This document shows, one piece after another, positions 14,193-20,522 of a stretch of DNA of 21,118 nt (position 1 is its first letter; every line of letters starts with the position of its first letter). The stretch is from the IMG/VR virus record IMGVR_UViG_3300023171_000043, positions 1 through 21,118 of that record. One strand, given 5' to 3'. The stretch comes from a virus. The notes below the pieces were generated by a model. It searched no databases, was not told the DNA's origin, and worked only from the letters and a program-made list of their open reading frames with translations. A program made the translations under genes and the position numbers.

Positions 14193-15164
14193 TCATTTCA
14201 AGTACTTAAATATATGCGCAATCACATCTACAGTCCATCCGTTACCCAACATTTTGTAACGCTGAGAATTCGAAACCGATGCGGTGTAATTATCCGGTAC
14301 GGTCTGCAAACGCTCGCATTCGATCGGGGTAGCTTTCCTGTAATTGTAGGATTTTGGGTAGTCACTTATATTGAAGCGTCCCGAAAGTTCAGCAGATATA
14401 CAAACCATTTTCCCTTCAATACCGTATATCCTATTTTGTTGGTATGTCTGCGATCCGTCTGGTTTTTTTGGATTTAGAGTCGTAACATTATTCGTAGTTG
14501 ACGGGTCCATTAATTTTACTCCCTCTCCTTTATTTGTTGTTAGATATGGTGATTTTTTGCCATAGTGAATTTTACCATTCATACCCCTCCCGGATGGATT
14601 TGTATTAAGTGATTCTGATTTTTTATCAAATGGAATATCCTCTAAGACATCTTTTATAAAAATTTCTTTGTCTTGTGGGTAATTACCCTTTATGTCTATA
14701 TTTGTCCAATACAGTCTTTTCCTATTCTGCGCTGAAACTAAAGCCGAATTTATTTCGATAGGCTGAACTCCTAAATATCCGCTTATAACATCTTGATATT
14801 CCTTTTTCATTTTCACGTTTTCGAGCAAAAACTTAACATCCGGATTATACATTCTGCACTCTTTCAATAATCTTACAAACTCGAAAAATAGCTTGGATCT
14901 GGGATCTTCAAAGTTTAACTGTTTACCGGCAAAAGAAAAACCTTGACATGGACTACCAGCGATAAGCAAATCAATGTGCCTGCCCTTGTCAACCTTGACT
15001 TTTGTTACATCGCCTAACCTAACAATTTTAGGATAATTCGCTTCGCTGACTTTAATTGCATACTTGTCAATTTCAGAAGCATAATAATTATCTACCTTAA
15101 TTCCTGCCCTTTCTAAAGCAATCATTCCGCACGACATTCCGTCGAATAAACTTAATACATTCAT
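14193..15164 (-). CDS. DNA (cytosine-5) methyltransferase
   Basis: 323 residues from the ATG at 15164 (MNVLSLFDGMSCG); an upstream extension to 15209 crosses the leader structure and is rejected. C5 motifs in order: I, LSLFDGMSCGMIALERAG (4-21, SAM binding); IV, AGSPCQGFSFAG (69-80) with the nucleophile C73; VI, FLLENVKMK (112-120); VIII, ALVSAQNRKRLYW (141-153); and C-terminal IX/X with RKATPIECERLQTVPDNYT and KMLGNGWTVDVI. It is complete and probably active. No restriction enzyme gene is present, so it is an orphan enzyme, likely protecting phage DNA from host restriction. The target sequence cannot be read from the protein. Confidence 0.93.
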   Translation of the reverse strand: MNVLSLFDGMSCGMIALERAGIKVDNYYASEIDKYAIKVSEANYPKIVRLGDVTKVKVDKGRHIDLLIAGSPCQGFSFAGKQLNFEDPRSKLFFEFVRLLKECRMYNPDVKFLLENVKMKKEYQDVISGYLGVQPIEINSALVSAQNRKRLYWTNIDIKGNYPQDKEIFIKDVLEDIPFDKKSESLNTNPSGRGMNGKIHYGKKSPYLTTNKGEGVKLMDPSTTNNVTTLNPKKPDGSQTYQQNRIYGIEGKMVCISAELSGRFNISDYPKSYNYRKATPIECERLQTVPDNYTASVSNSQRYKMLGNGWTVDVIAHIFKYLK

Positions 15165-15314
15165 ATATATAAACTTAAAACCCCCTTCAAAATTTCTATA
15201 GCGTCTCACTTCTATATCAATTTATCAGGGGTCTGATTAAAATTTCTTTTTGCTGTTGTGAGACGACATTACAATGATAGGCATTAAAGACCGAATCGAA
15301 ATGTAACAAGGTGG
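15165..15314 (-). promoter_or_regulatory. Structured leader of the methyltransferase gene
   Basis: A 150-nt gap. On the minus strand CGTCTCAC (15265-15258) can pair with GTGAGACG (15209-15202), enclosing an inner hairpin ATCAG-ACCC-CTGAT (15237-15224) flanked by further A/T pairing. A separate 6-bp hairpin (TGTAAC / GTTACA) overlaps the stop of the upstream gene. No terminator T tract follows either. It may be an RNA switch or protein-binding leader. Confidence 0.45.
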
Positions 15315-15803
15315 TTACAATTCTCTCTTAATACTTCCCGACTTAATCATCGACCGGATCGAACTTTCGGTTAATTTCGCGTCCGGCTTCATGTCACCTA
15401 AATATTGAACTGTATATATACCTTTGTCAACCGCTTTGAAATATAACCGTCCAGCATCCCCAGACCAAACCTGAGCTTTTAAAGGCATTTCTATTTCATC
15501 TACTTCCACAATCGGAACAACACGACCCCGCAATTCAGGGGAATATTCTTTCCCAGGCAAATATTCCGCTCCAATGCTTGCCTGAATTACGAACGCAAAT
15601 TTATTAATCAAATGCCGGACGTGTAAATTTTCCGCTGCCATATCCATATGGTCGGGCGGAACAAGTACCGCTGCGATTTGCGGATCTACCCTGTACGGTA
15701 TAGATTTGGCTGTCATAGCGATATATTCGATCTCTTTTGCGTTGAACAGGCACACCGTTTCTGGTATGCCGTCTATCAATTTACCTTTTCGTTTCGCTAC
15801 CAT
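15315..15803 (-). CDS. Hypothetical protein
   Basis: 162 residues, mixed alpha/beta, soluble. Segments include KEIEYIAMTAKSIPYRVDPQIAAVLVPP (about 23-50) and a C-terminal RLYFKAVDKGIYTVQYLGDMKPD. I do not recognise a domain. The start overlaps the preceding gene's TAG by 7 nt (ATGGTAG), so it is coupled into the chain of small genes following the recombination pair. A single short hairpin follows its stop. Confidence 0.65.
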   Translation of the reverse strand: MVAKRKGKLIDGIPETVCLFNAKEIEYIAMTAKSIPYRVDPQIAAVLVPPDHMDMAAENLHVRHLINKFAFVIQASIGAEYLPGKEYSPELRGRVVPIVEVDEIEMPLKAQVWSGDAGRLYFKAVDKGIYTVQYLGDMKPDAKLTESSIRSMIKSGSIKREL

Positions 15804-16015
15804 GATAATTTGAATTTATCTGTTCCGAAATCGTTAATTAACTCTACGTTTATACCCTCGTTTCGTAAACGGTTAATCGCATAATCACCAACACGGATTC
15901 TTAACAATTCGTTTTTATGGTTCTGCGCCAATGTCATTAATTGGCTTCTGATCTGCCTGTACTCGATTGATTCGGTACGTTCGGCTAAGATTGTTGATAA
16001 TAGTTTTTTAGGCAT
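15797..16015 (-). CDS. Small hypothetical helical protein
   Basis: 72 residues, basic and mostly helical (SIEYRQIRSQLMTLAQNHKNELLRIRVGDYAINRLRNEG), ending in a short strand-like VELINDFGTDKFKLSW. Its start overlaps the stop of the HTH-like gene upstream by one base (TAATG), and its own stop overlaps the next start by 7 nt, so it sits in a tightly coupled three-gene chain. Family unknown. Confidence 0.62.
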   Translation of the reverse strand: MPKKLLSTILAERTESIEYRQIRSQLMTLAQNHKNELLRIRVGDYAINRLRNEGINVELINDFGTDKFKLSW

Positions 16016-16350
16016 TATACTTTTGATTTTAAGGTTATTGTTTTTGTATTTTCTGATTCTCTTAATTTAAAGCCTTTACGGATTATTTGGTTGACCTTTC
16101 CGTACGGTAATTTTCTTACCATGGCGATTTCTGTCATCGGCAATATACGACCGAAATAGTCTTCCATTATATCGCCATATGTTTGATTTAAGATAGGCTC
16201 TTTCCTTAACCCAATCTTGTATACCAATCTACGTAAAGTATCAACATGACAGCCTATAGCCATCGATATCGCACCGTATGTTTCGGTCTTGTAGTTATTC
16301 ATTAAATAATCTAAATCTTTGTCTGTGAATATGAATTTCGGTCTTGCCAT
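16015..16350 (-). CDS. Putative DNA-binding protein with HTH-like N-terminus
   Basis: 111 residues. Residues 12-50 (DLDYLMNNYKTETYGAISMAIGCHVDTLRRLVYKIGLRK) read as a helix-turn-helix of the kind found in phage regulators, with a second possible HTH at about 70-93 (PMTEIAMVRKLPYGKVNQIIRKGF). The C-terminus is basic. It is preceded by a 103-nt leader with strong alternative pairings and an unusual GGGGG 3 nt before the ATG. A regulatory role is inferred from the fold alone. Confidence 0.6.
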   Translation of the reverse strand: MARPKFIFTDKDLDYLMNNYKTETYGAISMAIGCHVDTLRRLVYKIGLRKEPILNQTYGDIMEDYFGRILPMTEIAMVRKLPYGKVNQIIRKGFKLRESENTKTITLKSKV

Positions 16351-16453
16351 CTACCCCCAAAGGCCGGATCAATGTCCAGCCGTTTGAGGTGTAAGAAGAT
16401 ATTTGTTTTTATTTGTTTTGCCTAACTATTCTGATCCGGTTAGGCTTGCGGAG
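16351..16453 (-). promoter_or_regulatory. Structured leader with alternative helices
   Basis: On the minus strand GCCTAAC (16445-16439) pairs with GTTAGGC (16426-16420); its loop contains CCGGATCA (16439-16432), complementary to TGATCCGG (16371-16364). The latter can instead form a local hairpin, GGCTGGA with TCCGGCC (16381-16375 with 16368-16362), ending 11 nt before the ATG at 16350. No terminator T run is present. Confidence 0.4.
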
Positions 16454-17068
16454 TTACCACTGTTTAGCAGCAAGTAATTTTTCTATAAAGGCATTACGAA
16501 TAATAACCGCTTCATCAATTCTCGACTTCATTAATTCAATTCTAGCCTGATCCCGGGGAACAACTATTTCATGCCATACAGGATCGCCATTATAAATAGC
16601 ATAATTAAAGAAGTATGCTTTATCCGAGCCAGTTACCCACATCTGATGCTGCATCTGATCTATGTAACATTGATCAATTATACCATCCATTACCAAGCGG
16701 AACAATTTAGGCGATTTAGGGCATTTTATTTCTAATACTGCATTATCAGACACCATCCCATCAGGACTTCCCCCCGTGTCAGCATTTAAAGCAAAGAATC
16801 CGCATTGGCTAACTGTTAAGAATTGTAGCTCTTTTAACTTTGAGAATTGTTCAAATGCTAAAGGTTCTGTTTCGATACCATGTTGCATATCGTAACTTAC
16901 AAATCCCTCGTCTTCATCGGCCCCATACGCAATATCTACAGCCATTTCAAAAGCGTATGTTTCACCTGTTTTCCCTAGCCCTTTAATTCCCATCAGGTCA
17001 TTAATACGCGAGCTTGTAAACTTCCCGTATCTTTCTTTTCTCCAAGCTAAACTACGCTGCTCCGACAT
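16454..17068 (-). CDS. YqaJ-type recombination exonuclease
   Basis: 204 residues, the usual length of phage YqaJ / lambda-exonuclease-like proteins. Core marks: RSLAWRKERYGKFTSSRI (5-22), GIETEPLAFEQF (about 64-75), GGSPDGMV (about 98-105, metal aspartate), VLEIKCPKS (about 110-118, the ExK pair) and YIDQMQHQMWVTG (about 135-147). The enzyme degrades one strand of double-stranded DNA from an end, creating single strands for annealing. It overlaps by 17 nt the gene upstream, which encodes its probable single-strand-binding partner. Confidence 0.92.
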   Translation of the reverse strand: MSEQRSLAWRKERYGKFTSSRINDLMGIKGLGKTGETYAFEMAVDIAYGADEDEGFVSYDMQHGIETEPLAFEQFSKLKELQFLTVSQCGFFALNADTGGSPDGMVSDNAVLEIKCPKSPKLFRLVMDGIIDQCYIDQMQHQMWVTGSDKAYFFNYAIYNGDPVWHEIVVPRDQARIELMKSRIDEAVIIRNAFIEKLLAAKQW

Positions 17069-17573
17069 ACTCTAAATATTTTGTTTTTACTTCCTCTGTT
17101 AATTGGTAAGCCTTTTCAATAGCTTCAACTGTTGCATTTGCTGCCTTTGCTTTTTCGAAATTTGCTTCTGAGAACACCGGCTTTTGTTTTTCAACTGGCT
17201 GTGTTGGTTTTATCCTAATACCGTCCTGAACTTTACCAAATGCTTTAATATCTCGTAAGACAAAGAACTCTAAACGGATTCCTTTCCAGTTACCAATATT
17301 CCAGCAGTCAATTTCATTGTGACCGTTTTTTCTTGCAAATCCAGCGATAACTTTACGGTTGGTTGAGTTGAGCACCATATCCTTTATAGGCTCCACAAAC
17401 GAACAAAAATACCCATCTGTTTTTTCGCCTGAAACGTCTACCGCTGTTTGATACCAAGCGTCTTTAATCGTAAATATTAAAGGCTTTCCCTCTATGCTAA
17501 AAGCATCCAAATCAGCAGCAGCTAAGTGCGTTGATTTTCTGTATTTCCTACAGTCTATGTTTTCTTCTCTCAT
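17052..17573 (-). CDS. Putative OB-fold-like partner of the exonuclease
   Basis: 173 residues. Residues about 10-110 resemble a phage family found next to recombination exonucleases, with the pattern STHLAAADLDAFSIEGKPLIFTIKD, then FVEPIKDMVLNSTNRKVIAGFA and WKGIRLEFFVLRDIKAFG (cf. the LNKTNAKxI and WIGKxIxLY pattern of that family). The beta-rich core suggests an OB fold and single-strand DNA binding; this is inference. Residues 120-173 are a P/Q linker and an A/E-rich helix. It overlaps the exonuclease start and begins 1 nt after the stop of the 58-aa gene. Confidence 0.68.
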   Translation of the reverse strand: MREENIDCRKYRKSTHLAAADLDAFSIEGKPLIFTIKDAWYQTAVDVSGEKTDGYFCSFVEPIKDMVLNSTNRKVIAGFARKNGHNEIDCWNIGNWKGIRLEFFVLRDIKAFGKVQDGIRIKPTQPVEKQKPVFSEANFEKAKAANATVEAIEKAYQLTEEVKTKYLEYVGAA

Positions 17574-17574
17574 T

Positions 17575-17751
17575 TTATTTCAATTCTTTACTTAATTCAA
17601 TCATATAAGGCTTAATAATATTGCTGATCCCATACGACAAAGCAGCACCCATTTCTTTACCTGTTTCAGTTTTAAATTCTGCATTTGACATTTCAATAAA
17701 CTGATCGAATATTTTACGGATTAATGCTTTGTCGTGTTCGGTGTCTGTCAT
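17575..17751 (-). CDS. Small helical protein leading the recombination genes
   Basis: 58 residues from the ATG at 17751; the TTG two codons upstream is within a TAAATTTG box and is rejected. It is all-helical and charged (TEHDKALIRKIFDQFIEMSNAEF, then IIKPYMIELSKELK). No family is recognised. It begins 3 nt after a promoter-like box and ends 1 nt before the OB-like gene, making it the first gene of the recombination unit. Confidence 0.58.
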   Translation of the reverse strand: MTDTEHDKALIRKIFDQFIEMSNAEFKTETGKEMGAALSYGISNIIKPYMIELSKELK

Positions 17752-17754
17752 CTT

Positions 17755-17762
17755 CAAATTTA
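17755..17762 (-). promoter_or_regulatory. -7 box abutting the 17751 gene
   Basis: TAAATTTG, then AAG, then the ATG at 17751. The -7 box is a full match, but the -33 position 20 nt upstream reads CAGG. The spacing to the ATG repeats that at the portal and HTH genes. Confidence 0.4.
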
Positions 17763-17806
17763 CTTATTAACCCTATGATTTACCTGTTTTTGGTGTAACG
17801 TGTTCG

Positions 17807-18610
17807 TTACTGTAGTGATTTGTAGGCTTTGTAGATTTCTTCAAGCTCGGTAGCCGAAGTTCTTACTGATTCATAAGGAATAACGAAAACTTCTTTACCT
17901 AAAATAGTTTCTTTATAACCGGTGAGGTTGAAGTAAACGAAATCTTTAGTCACAGTACAAGGTATAGGGGTATCCTCTTGAAGTATAACACACTTTGGCT
18001 TATTCTGCTCTTTTATCCACGCCTCTGCGGCTTCTTTGGTTGAGAAGGCTTTATAGTTAGCGCCATATTTATCTGGAAAGCAAACAGAGTTAAATGATAA
18101 TTTATATCCATCCTCATTAGGATTCCATAGCGTCCAAATACCTTTGTTGTTTTCGTACTCATTAGTAGCACACCACCAATCATCCCCCTCATAAAGCGGT
18201 ACCCCATCCTCACTCGTAAGTACGAATACCGGCGGCTTTATACCTACTTCAGCTGCAAAGTCTGAGAAGGGGATGACCCTGTAAAATGTAGAGTTAAATA
18301 CCTTATATTCTTTACTCTTTTTATCTGTGATATATGGAGATTTAGTATTTGGGTAAACAAAACTGTCAGAGTAAGAAATAAGACTATCGTACTTAGGGAA
18401 TTTGCACTCAGTTGGTAGATCACCCTCCCATGACCTCCACCCCTTACTTTCATAGTGCTCCATCAGCAACTTAAACTCTCGTTCGTTGTTGACTTGGATT
18501 GCGCATTTTCCGGATAGGATGCTTTTACCTTTAAGACTATTATTAATTGCTTCGCTAAGCATTTGCTTTGCCTCTTCTAATTTTGCTAAGGCTTCTTTTA
18601 ATTCGTTCAT
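17807..18610 (-). CDS. Hypothetical protein with coiled-coil start
   Basis: 267 residues. The first 30 form a charged coiled-coil-like helix (NELKEALAKLEEAKQMLSEAI). The rest is beta-rich with several aromatic patches, including EGDDWWCATNEYE (about 141-153) and FSTKEAAEAWIKEQNKPK (about 190-207), a segment common in large hypothetical proteins of Bacteroidota phages. Function unknown. It follows 1 nt after a small membrane protein and shares its helical N-terminal style with the 108-aa gene at 18772, suggesting related origin. Confidence 0.7.
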   Translation of the reverse strand: MNELKEALAKLEEAKQMLSEAINNSLKGKSILSGKCAIQVNNEREFKLLMEHYESKGWRSWEGDLPTECKFPKYDSLISYSDSFVYPNTKSPYITDKKSKEYKVFNSTFYRVIPFSDFAAEVGIKPPVFVLTSEDGVPLYEGDDWWCATNEYENNKGIWTLWNPNEDGYKLSFNSVCFPDKYGANYKAFSTKEAAEAWIKEQNKPKCVILQEDTPIPCTVTKDFVYFNLTGYKETILGKEVFVIPYESVRTSATELEEIYKAYKSLQ

Positions 18611-18611
18611 T

Positions 18612-18779
18612 TTATCTTGTTTTAGTTGTTTCCCACTGACTATTCCTAACCTTAATAACTCCGCATTTATCCAGGCAACATAAGGCTACCATAACGATTA
18701 GCATTGCAGCCACGTACTGAACGAACGGAATAGGGCGCGTGTTGGTGTCTTGTTTGATGTATTGCTGACGGTTAGACAT
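18612..18779 (-). CDS. Small single-pass membrane protein (55 aa)
   Basis: 55 residues from the ATG at 18779. A polar N-terminus (about 20 residues) is followed by one hydrophobic helix (about 19-36, VQYVAAMLIVMVALCCL) with cysteines near its end (C34, C35, C39), then a polar tail. The start overlaps the stop of the 108-aa gene as ATGTCTAA, and its TAA is one base before the next ATG, so it is firmly embedded in the operon. An early inner-membrane protein is likely; the function is unknown. Confidence 0.6.
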   Translation of the reverse strand: MSNRQQYIKQDTNTRPIPFVQYVAAMLIVMVALCCLDKCGVIKVRNSQWETTKTR

Positions 18780-19098
18780 TGGAACCCTCGCTTCCTAAGA
18801 ATTTAAGATAGCTTCCCCGATCATATATCAAGGGCTTATTTAACCTTACTTCATAGCTGTCTACATCATTAAAGTCAAATTCGTCTCCTTGCTTTTTAAC
18901 CAACTTAATAGCCATAATTAATGTGGCCCGACAAGCGTGACGTACAGCCCACAATGCCTTTACCTCCGCTGGCTTTTCGCTTGGCATGAGTTTAAAATAT
19001 TCATTATCTTCGATGCCTTTAAAATTTGCATCAGCTTCCTCAAAGTTGGCTATTGCTCTGTTGAGGTGTTCGATTGATTGTTTTAGGTTTTCTAGCAT
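18772..19098 (-). CDS. Hypothetical early protein
   Basis: 108 residues with a helical first half (LENLKQSIEHLNRAIANFEEADANF) and a more structured second half including ALWAVRHACRATLIMAIKLVKKQGDEFDF. It is soluble and slightly acidic, with no recognised domain. It is 4 nt after the first gene of the leftward operon and overlaps the start of the next. Its N-terminal helix resembles that of the 267-aa protein two genes on. Confidence 0.62.
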   Translation of the reverse strand: MLENLKQSIEHLNRAIANFEEADANFKGIEDNEYFKLMPSEKPAEVKALWAVRHACRATLIMAIKLVKKQGDEFDFNDVDSYEVRLNKPLIYDRGSYLKFLGSEGSNV

Positions 19099-19102
19099 GG
19101 TG

Positions 19103-19372
19103 TTACCCTTTAAGTATTACTTGGTTATAAAATCTGTTAGTTACTTTTTCCCAGTTTTCGTCTAGGTATTCCGAGGCTGTTTGCGTTTCGACGAATTGCG
19201 ACCTGTAGCATCCGTTTTCTTCCTGCTCTACCATCTGTTCTTCGCGGTTCAAACCCAGACATTCGATCCACTTCAGAACGTCATCTTCCAACGCTAAATC
19301 GTACCCCTTTTCGGTAATGAACTTGATTACCTTTGAATTTACTGCCTGTTCGGCTATTATAAGTTTGCTCAT
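19103..19372 (-). CDS. First gene of the leftward early operon, unknown
   Basis: 89 residues from the ATG at 19372. A longer frame to 19459 would run through the divergent promoters and is rejected. The protein is acidic and helical (AEQAVNSKVIKFITEKGYDLALEDDVLKWIECLGL, then QTASEYLDENWEKVTNRFYNQ). It is preceded by a good promoter with a 20-nt A-rich leader (ACAAAACAAT). As the first leftward early gene it may modify host functions or regulate; nothing in the sequence decides this. Confidence 0.65.
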   Translation of the reverse strand: MSKLIIAEQAVNSKVIKFITEKGYDLALEDDVLKWIECLGLNREEQMVEQEENGCYRSQFVETQTASEYLDENWEKVTNRFYNQVILKG

Positions 19373-19378
19373 ATTGTT

Positions 19379-19395
19379 TTGTCTTGTTAGGACAA
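19379..19395. promoter_or_regulatory. Operator-like inverted repeat in the divergent region
   Basis: TTGTC, 7 nt, GACAA (19379-19383 and 19391-19395). It overlaps the end of the leftward -7 box and the expected start point, the position expected for a repressor. The short arms make chance a real possibility. Confidence 0.35.
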
Positions 19396-19424
19396 TGTTA
19401 CGGATTGTAAATGACATTACCAAA
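19393..19424 (-). promoter_or_regulatory. Leftward early promoter
   Basis: TTTG (19424-19421), exactly 20 nt, TAACATTG (19400-19393), a 7/8 match to the -7 consensus. The ATG at 19372 lies 20 nt after the box. It probably drives the early operon from 19372 leftward. Confidence 0.65.
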
Positions 19425-19445
19425 TAATAATTAAAATAAAATAAA

Positions 19446-19477
19446 TTAGTTATTATCAACTATTGTATTTACATTTG
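19446..19477 (+). promoter_or_regulatory. Rightward early promoter
   Basis: TTAG (19446-19449), exactly 20 nt, TACATTTG (19470-19477), then CTTT and the ATG at 19482. The 16 nt TTACATTTGCTTTATG are identical to those at the connector start (552), on the other strand. A short inverted repeat (TAGTT, 6 nt, AACTA) lies in the spacer. Confidence 0.6.
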
Positions 19478-19481
19478 CTTT

Positions 19482-19670
19482 ATGGAAGAATTAAAAAGCA
19501 GATCGCAAATTAAACGCGAGGCGTTGTATGCGAACATAAAAGAACGTTGGGATTTATTATATAAGCCAGGAGAGACACAAAAAACACCTGTAGCTGAAAG
19601 CATCGCTCGGGAATTTGAAACGTCTCTGAGCACTGTAAACAGGATTGTGGGTAATATTAAAGGTAGGTAA
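19482..19670 (+). CDS. Small HTH regulator, first rightward gene
   Basis: 62 residues. The C-terminal half (TPVAESIAREFETSLSTVNRIVGNIKGR) is a recognisable helix-turn-helix; the N-terminal half is a basic helix (KSRSQIKREALYANIKERWDLLY). It starts 4 nt after a -7 box, with no leader to speak of, and faces the leftward early operon. It is the natural candidate for controlling the divergent promoters 19393-19477. It lacks the peptidase domain of CI/LexA-type repressors, so it is more Cro-like in scale. The identity is by motif only. Confidence 0.68.
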   Translation: MEELKSRSQIKREALYANIKERWDLLYKPGETQKTPVAESIAREFETSLSTVNRIVGNIKGR

Positions 19671-19671
19671 T

Positions 19672-19869
19672 ATGGAAAGGTTAATCATTAATTGTCAAGT
19701 AGACAAAAAAGATAGTGCAGTCGTTACTTCGGTAGGCAAATCGTTAAGTAAAAACCCGGAAACATTAGAATTAACCGTTAGTGAAAGTGGTAATTTCGCA
19801 TCAATACGTGTTGGTAAAGATGATGCTGTTAAACTGATAGACCATTTAATTAAGGCATTCAGCTTATGA
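19672..19869 (+). CDS. Small hypothetical protein
   Basis: 65 residues from the ATG at 19672, 1 nt after the HTH gene's stop. Mostly beta, ending in a helix (VGKDDAVKLIDHLIKAFSL), with ELTVSESGNFASIRV in the middle. No family is recognised. Its stop overlaps the next start in ATGA, so it is coupled to the small peptide gene that follows. Confidence 0.6.
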   Translation: MERLIINCQVDKKDSAVVTSVGKSLSKNPETLELTVSESGNFASIRVGKDDAVKLIDHLIKAFSL

Positions 19870-19946
19870 AACCCACACACGCAGCAATAGCATTAATTTG
19901 CTTCGGACTTTTGGTTTGGGTTGTAAAATATATGGAGACGATATGA
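19866..19946 (+). CDS. 26-residue membrane peptide
   Basis: An ATG at 19866 overlapping the preceding stop (ATGA) opens a 26-residue frame, MKPTHAAIALICFGLLVWVV followed by six residues, which is almost entirely one membrane helix. Its stop overlaps the next start at 19943, again in ATGA. The double coupling argues that it is translated. Phages often make such single-helix peptides; the role is unknown. Confidence 0.5.
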   Translation: MKPTHAAIALICFGLLVWVVKYMETI

Positions 19947-20182
19947 GACACGAAAAGATATTTAAACGTGAAGACGGAACACAAGTTCAGATAAGCATAA
20001 CACTTAGTGTTGAGACCTATAGAGATTCCCATAGATATGAACCCCAAGTTAGATGTAAATACAAAGGAAAGAGGACATGGATTTCACCTTTATTAGAAGA
20101 CACATTTAAATTCACAACTGAGCAAGAGATTCAAGAAACAGCCCTAGAGTTATGGGAGCAATTAAAACCTAAATTCATATAA
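19943..20182 (+). CDS. Small hypothetical protein
   Basis: 79 residues from the ATG at 19943, chosen by its ATGA overlap with the peptide gene over a TTG 45 nt upstream. It is basic and beta-rich in the first half (FKREDGTQVQISITLSVETY, RCKYKGKRTWISPLLEDT) with a helical C-terminus (EQEIQETALELWEQLKPKF). No family is recognised. The next gene starts 1 nt after its stop. Confidence 0.62.
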   Translation: MRHEKIFKREDGTQVQISITLSVETYRDSHRYEPQVRCKYKGKRTWISPLLEDTFKFTTEQEIQETALELWEQLKPKFI

Positions 20183-20183
20183 T

Positions 20184-20522
20184 ATGAAAACAATAACAGA
20201 AATACTTGACGAGATAGCCCCTAAATATCATCATGAAAACTATGAAATGTTAATTTGTGGTGTAGAAGATTTCGGATTAGAAAGAATTACTTCTGCACTC
20301 TCAGAAGCATCCGAAATCTATGCTAATCAGAGTAAATGGATTAGTGTTGAGGATAGGTTGCCGGAAAACAGGACCTACGTTTTATCTTTTTCACCTAACT
20401 ACAATAACATAGCCGAATTTAAGCATGGTTGTTTTTTTGAAGGGTTAGAGAGATTATATAACGTCACCCACTGGCAACCATTACCTACAACCCCTCCAAA
20501 ACCCGACCTAACAGATCAGTAA
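20184..20522 (+). CDS. DUF551 domain protein
   Basis: 112 residues. The C-terminal half (about 51-104) is a DUF551 domain: WISVEDRLPENRTYVLSFS, then a variable loop and VTHWQPLPTTPPKP, the recognisable W-xx-xLP and THWxPLPxPP blocks. DUF551 proteins are small, common in phages and of unknown function. The N-terminal 45 residues are a helical extension. It is the last gene of the rightward unit, and its last 38 nt overlap the end of a minus-strand gene, with no terminator between them. Confidence 0.8.
   Translation: MKTITEILDEIAPKYHHENYEMLICGVEDFGLERITSALSEASEIYANQSKWISVEDRLPENRTYVLSFSPNYNNIAEFKHGCFFEGLERLYNVTHWQPLPTTPPKPDLTDQ

Noticed and set aside
15165-15209. 15-residue N-terminal extension of the methyltransferase
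   Set aside because: The family starts directly with motif I (NVLSLFDG); the extension overlaps the leader helix.
19373-19459. 29-residue extension of the first leftward early gene
   Set aside because: It runs through both divergent promoters and reads as hydrophobic A/T-rich translation; the ATG at 19372 has a proper A-rich leader.
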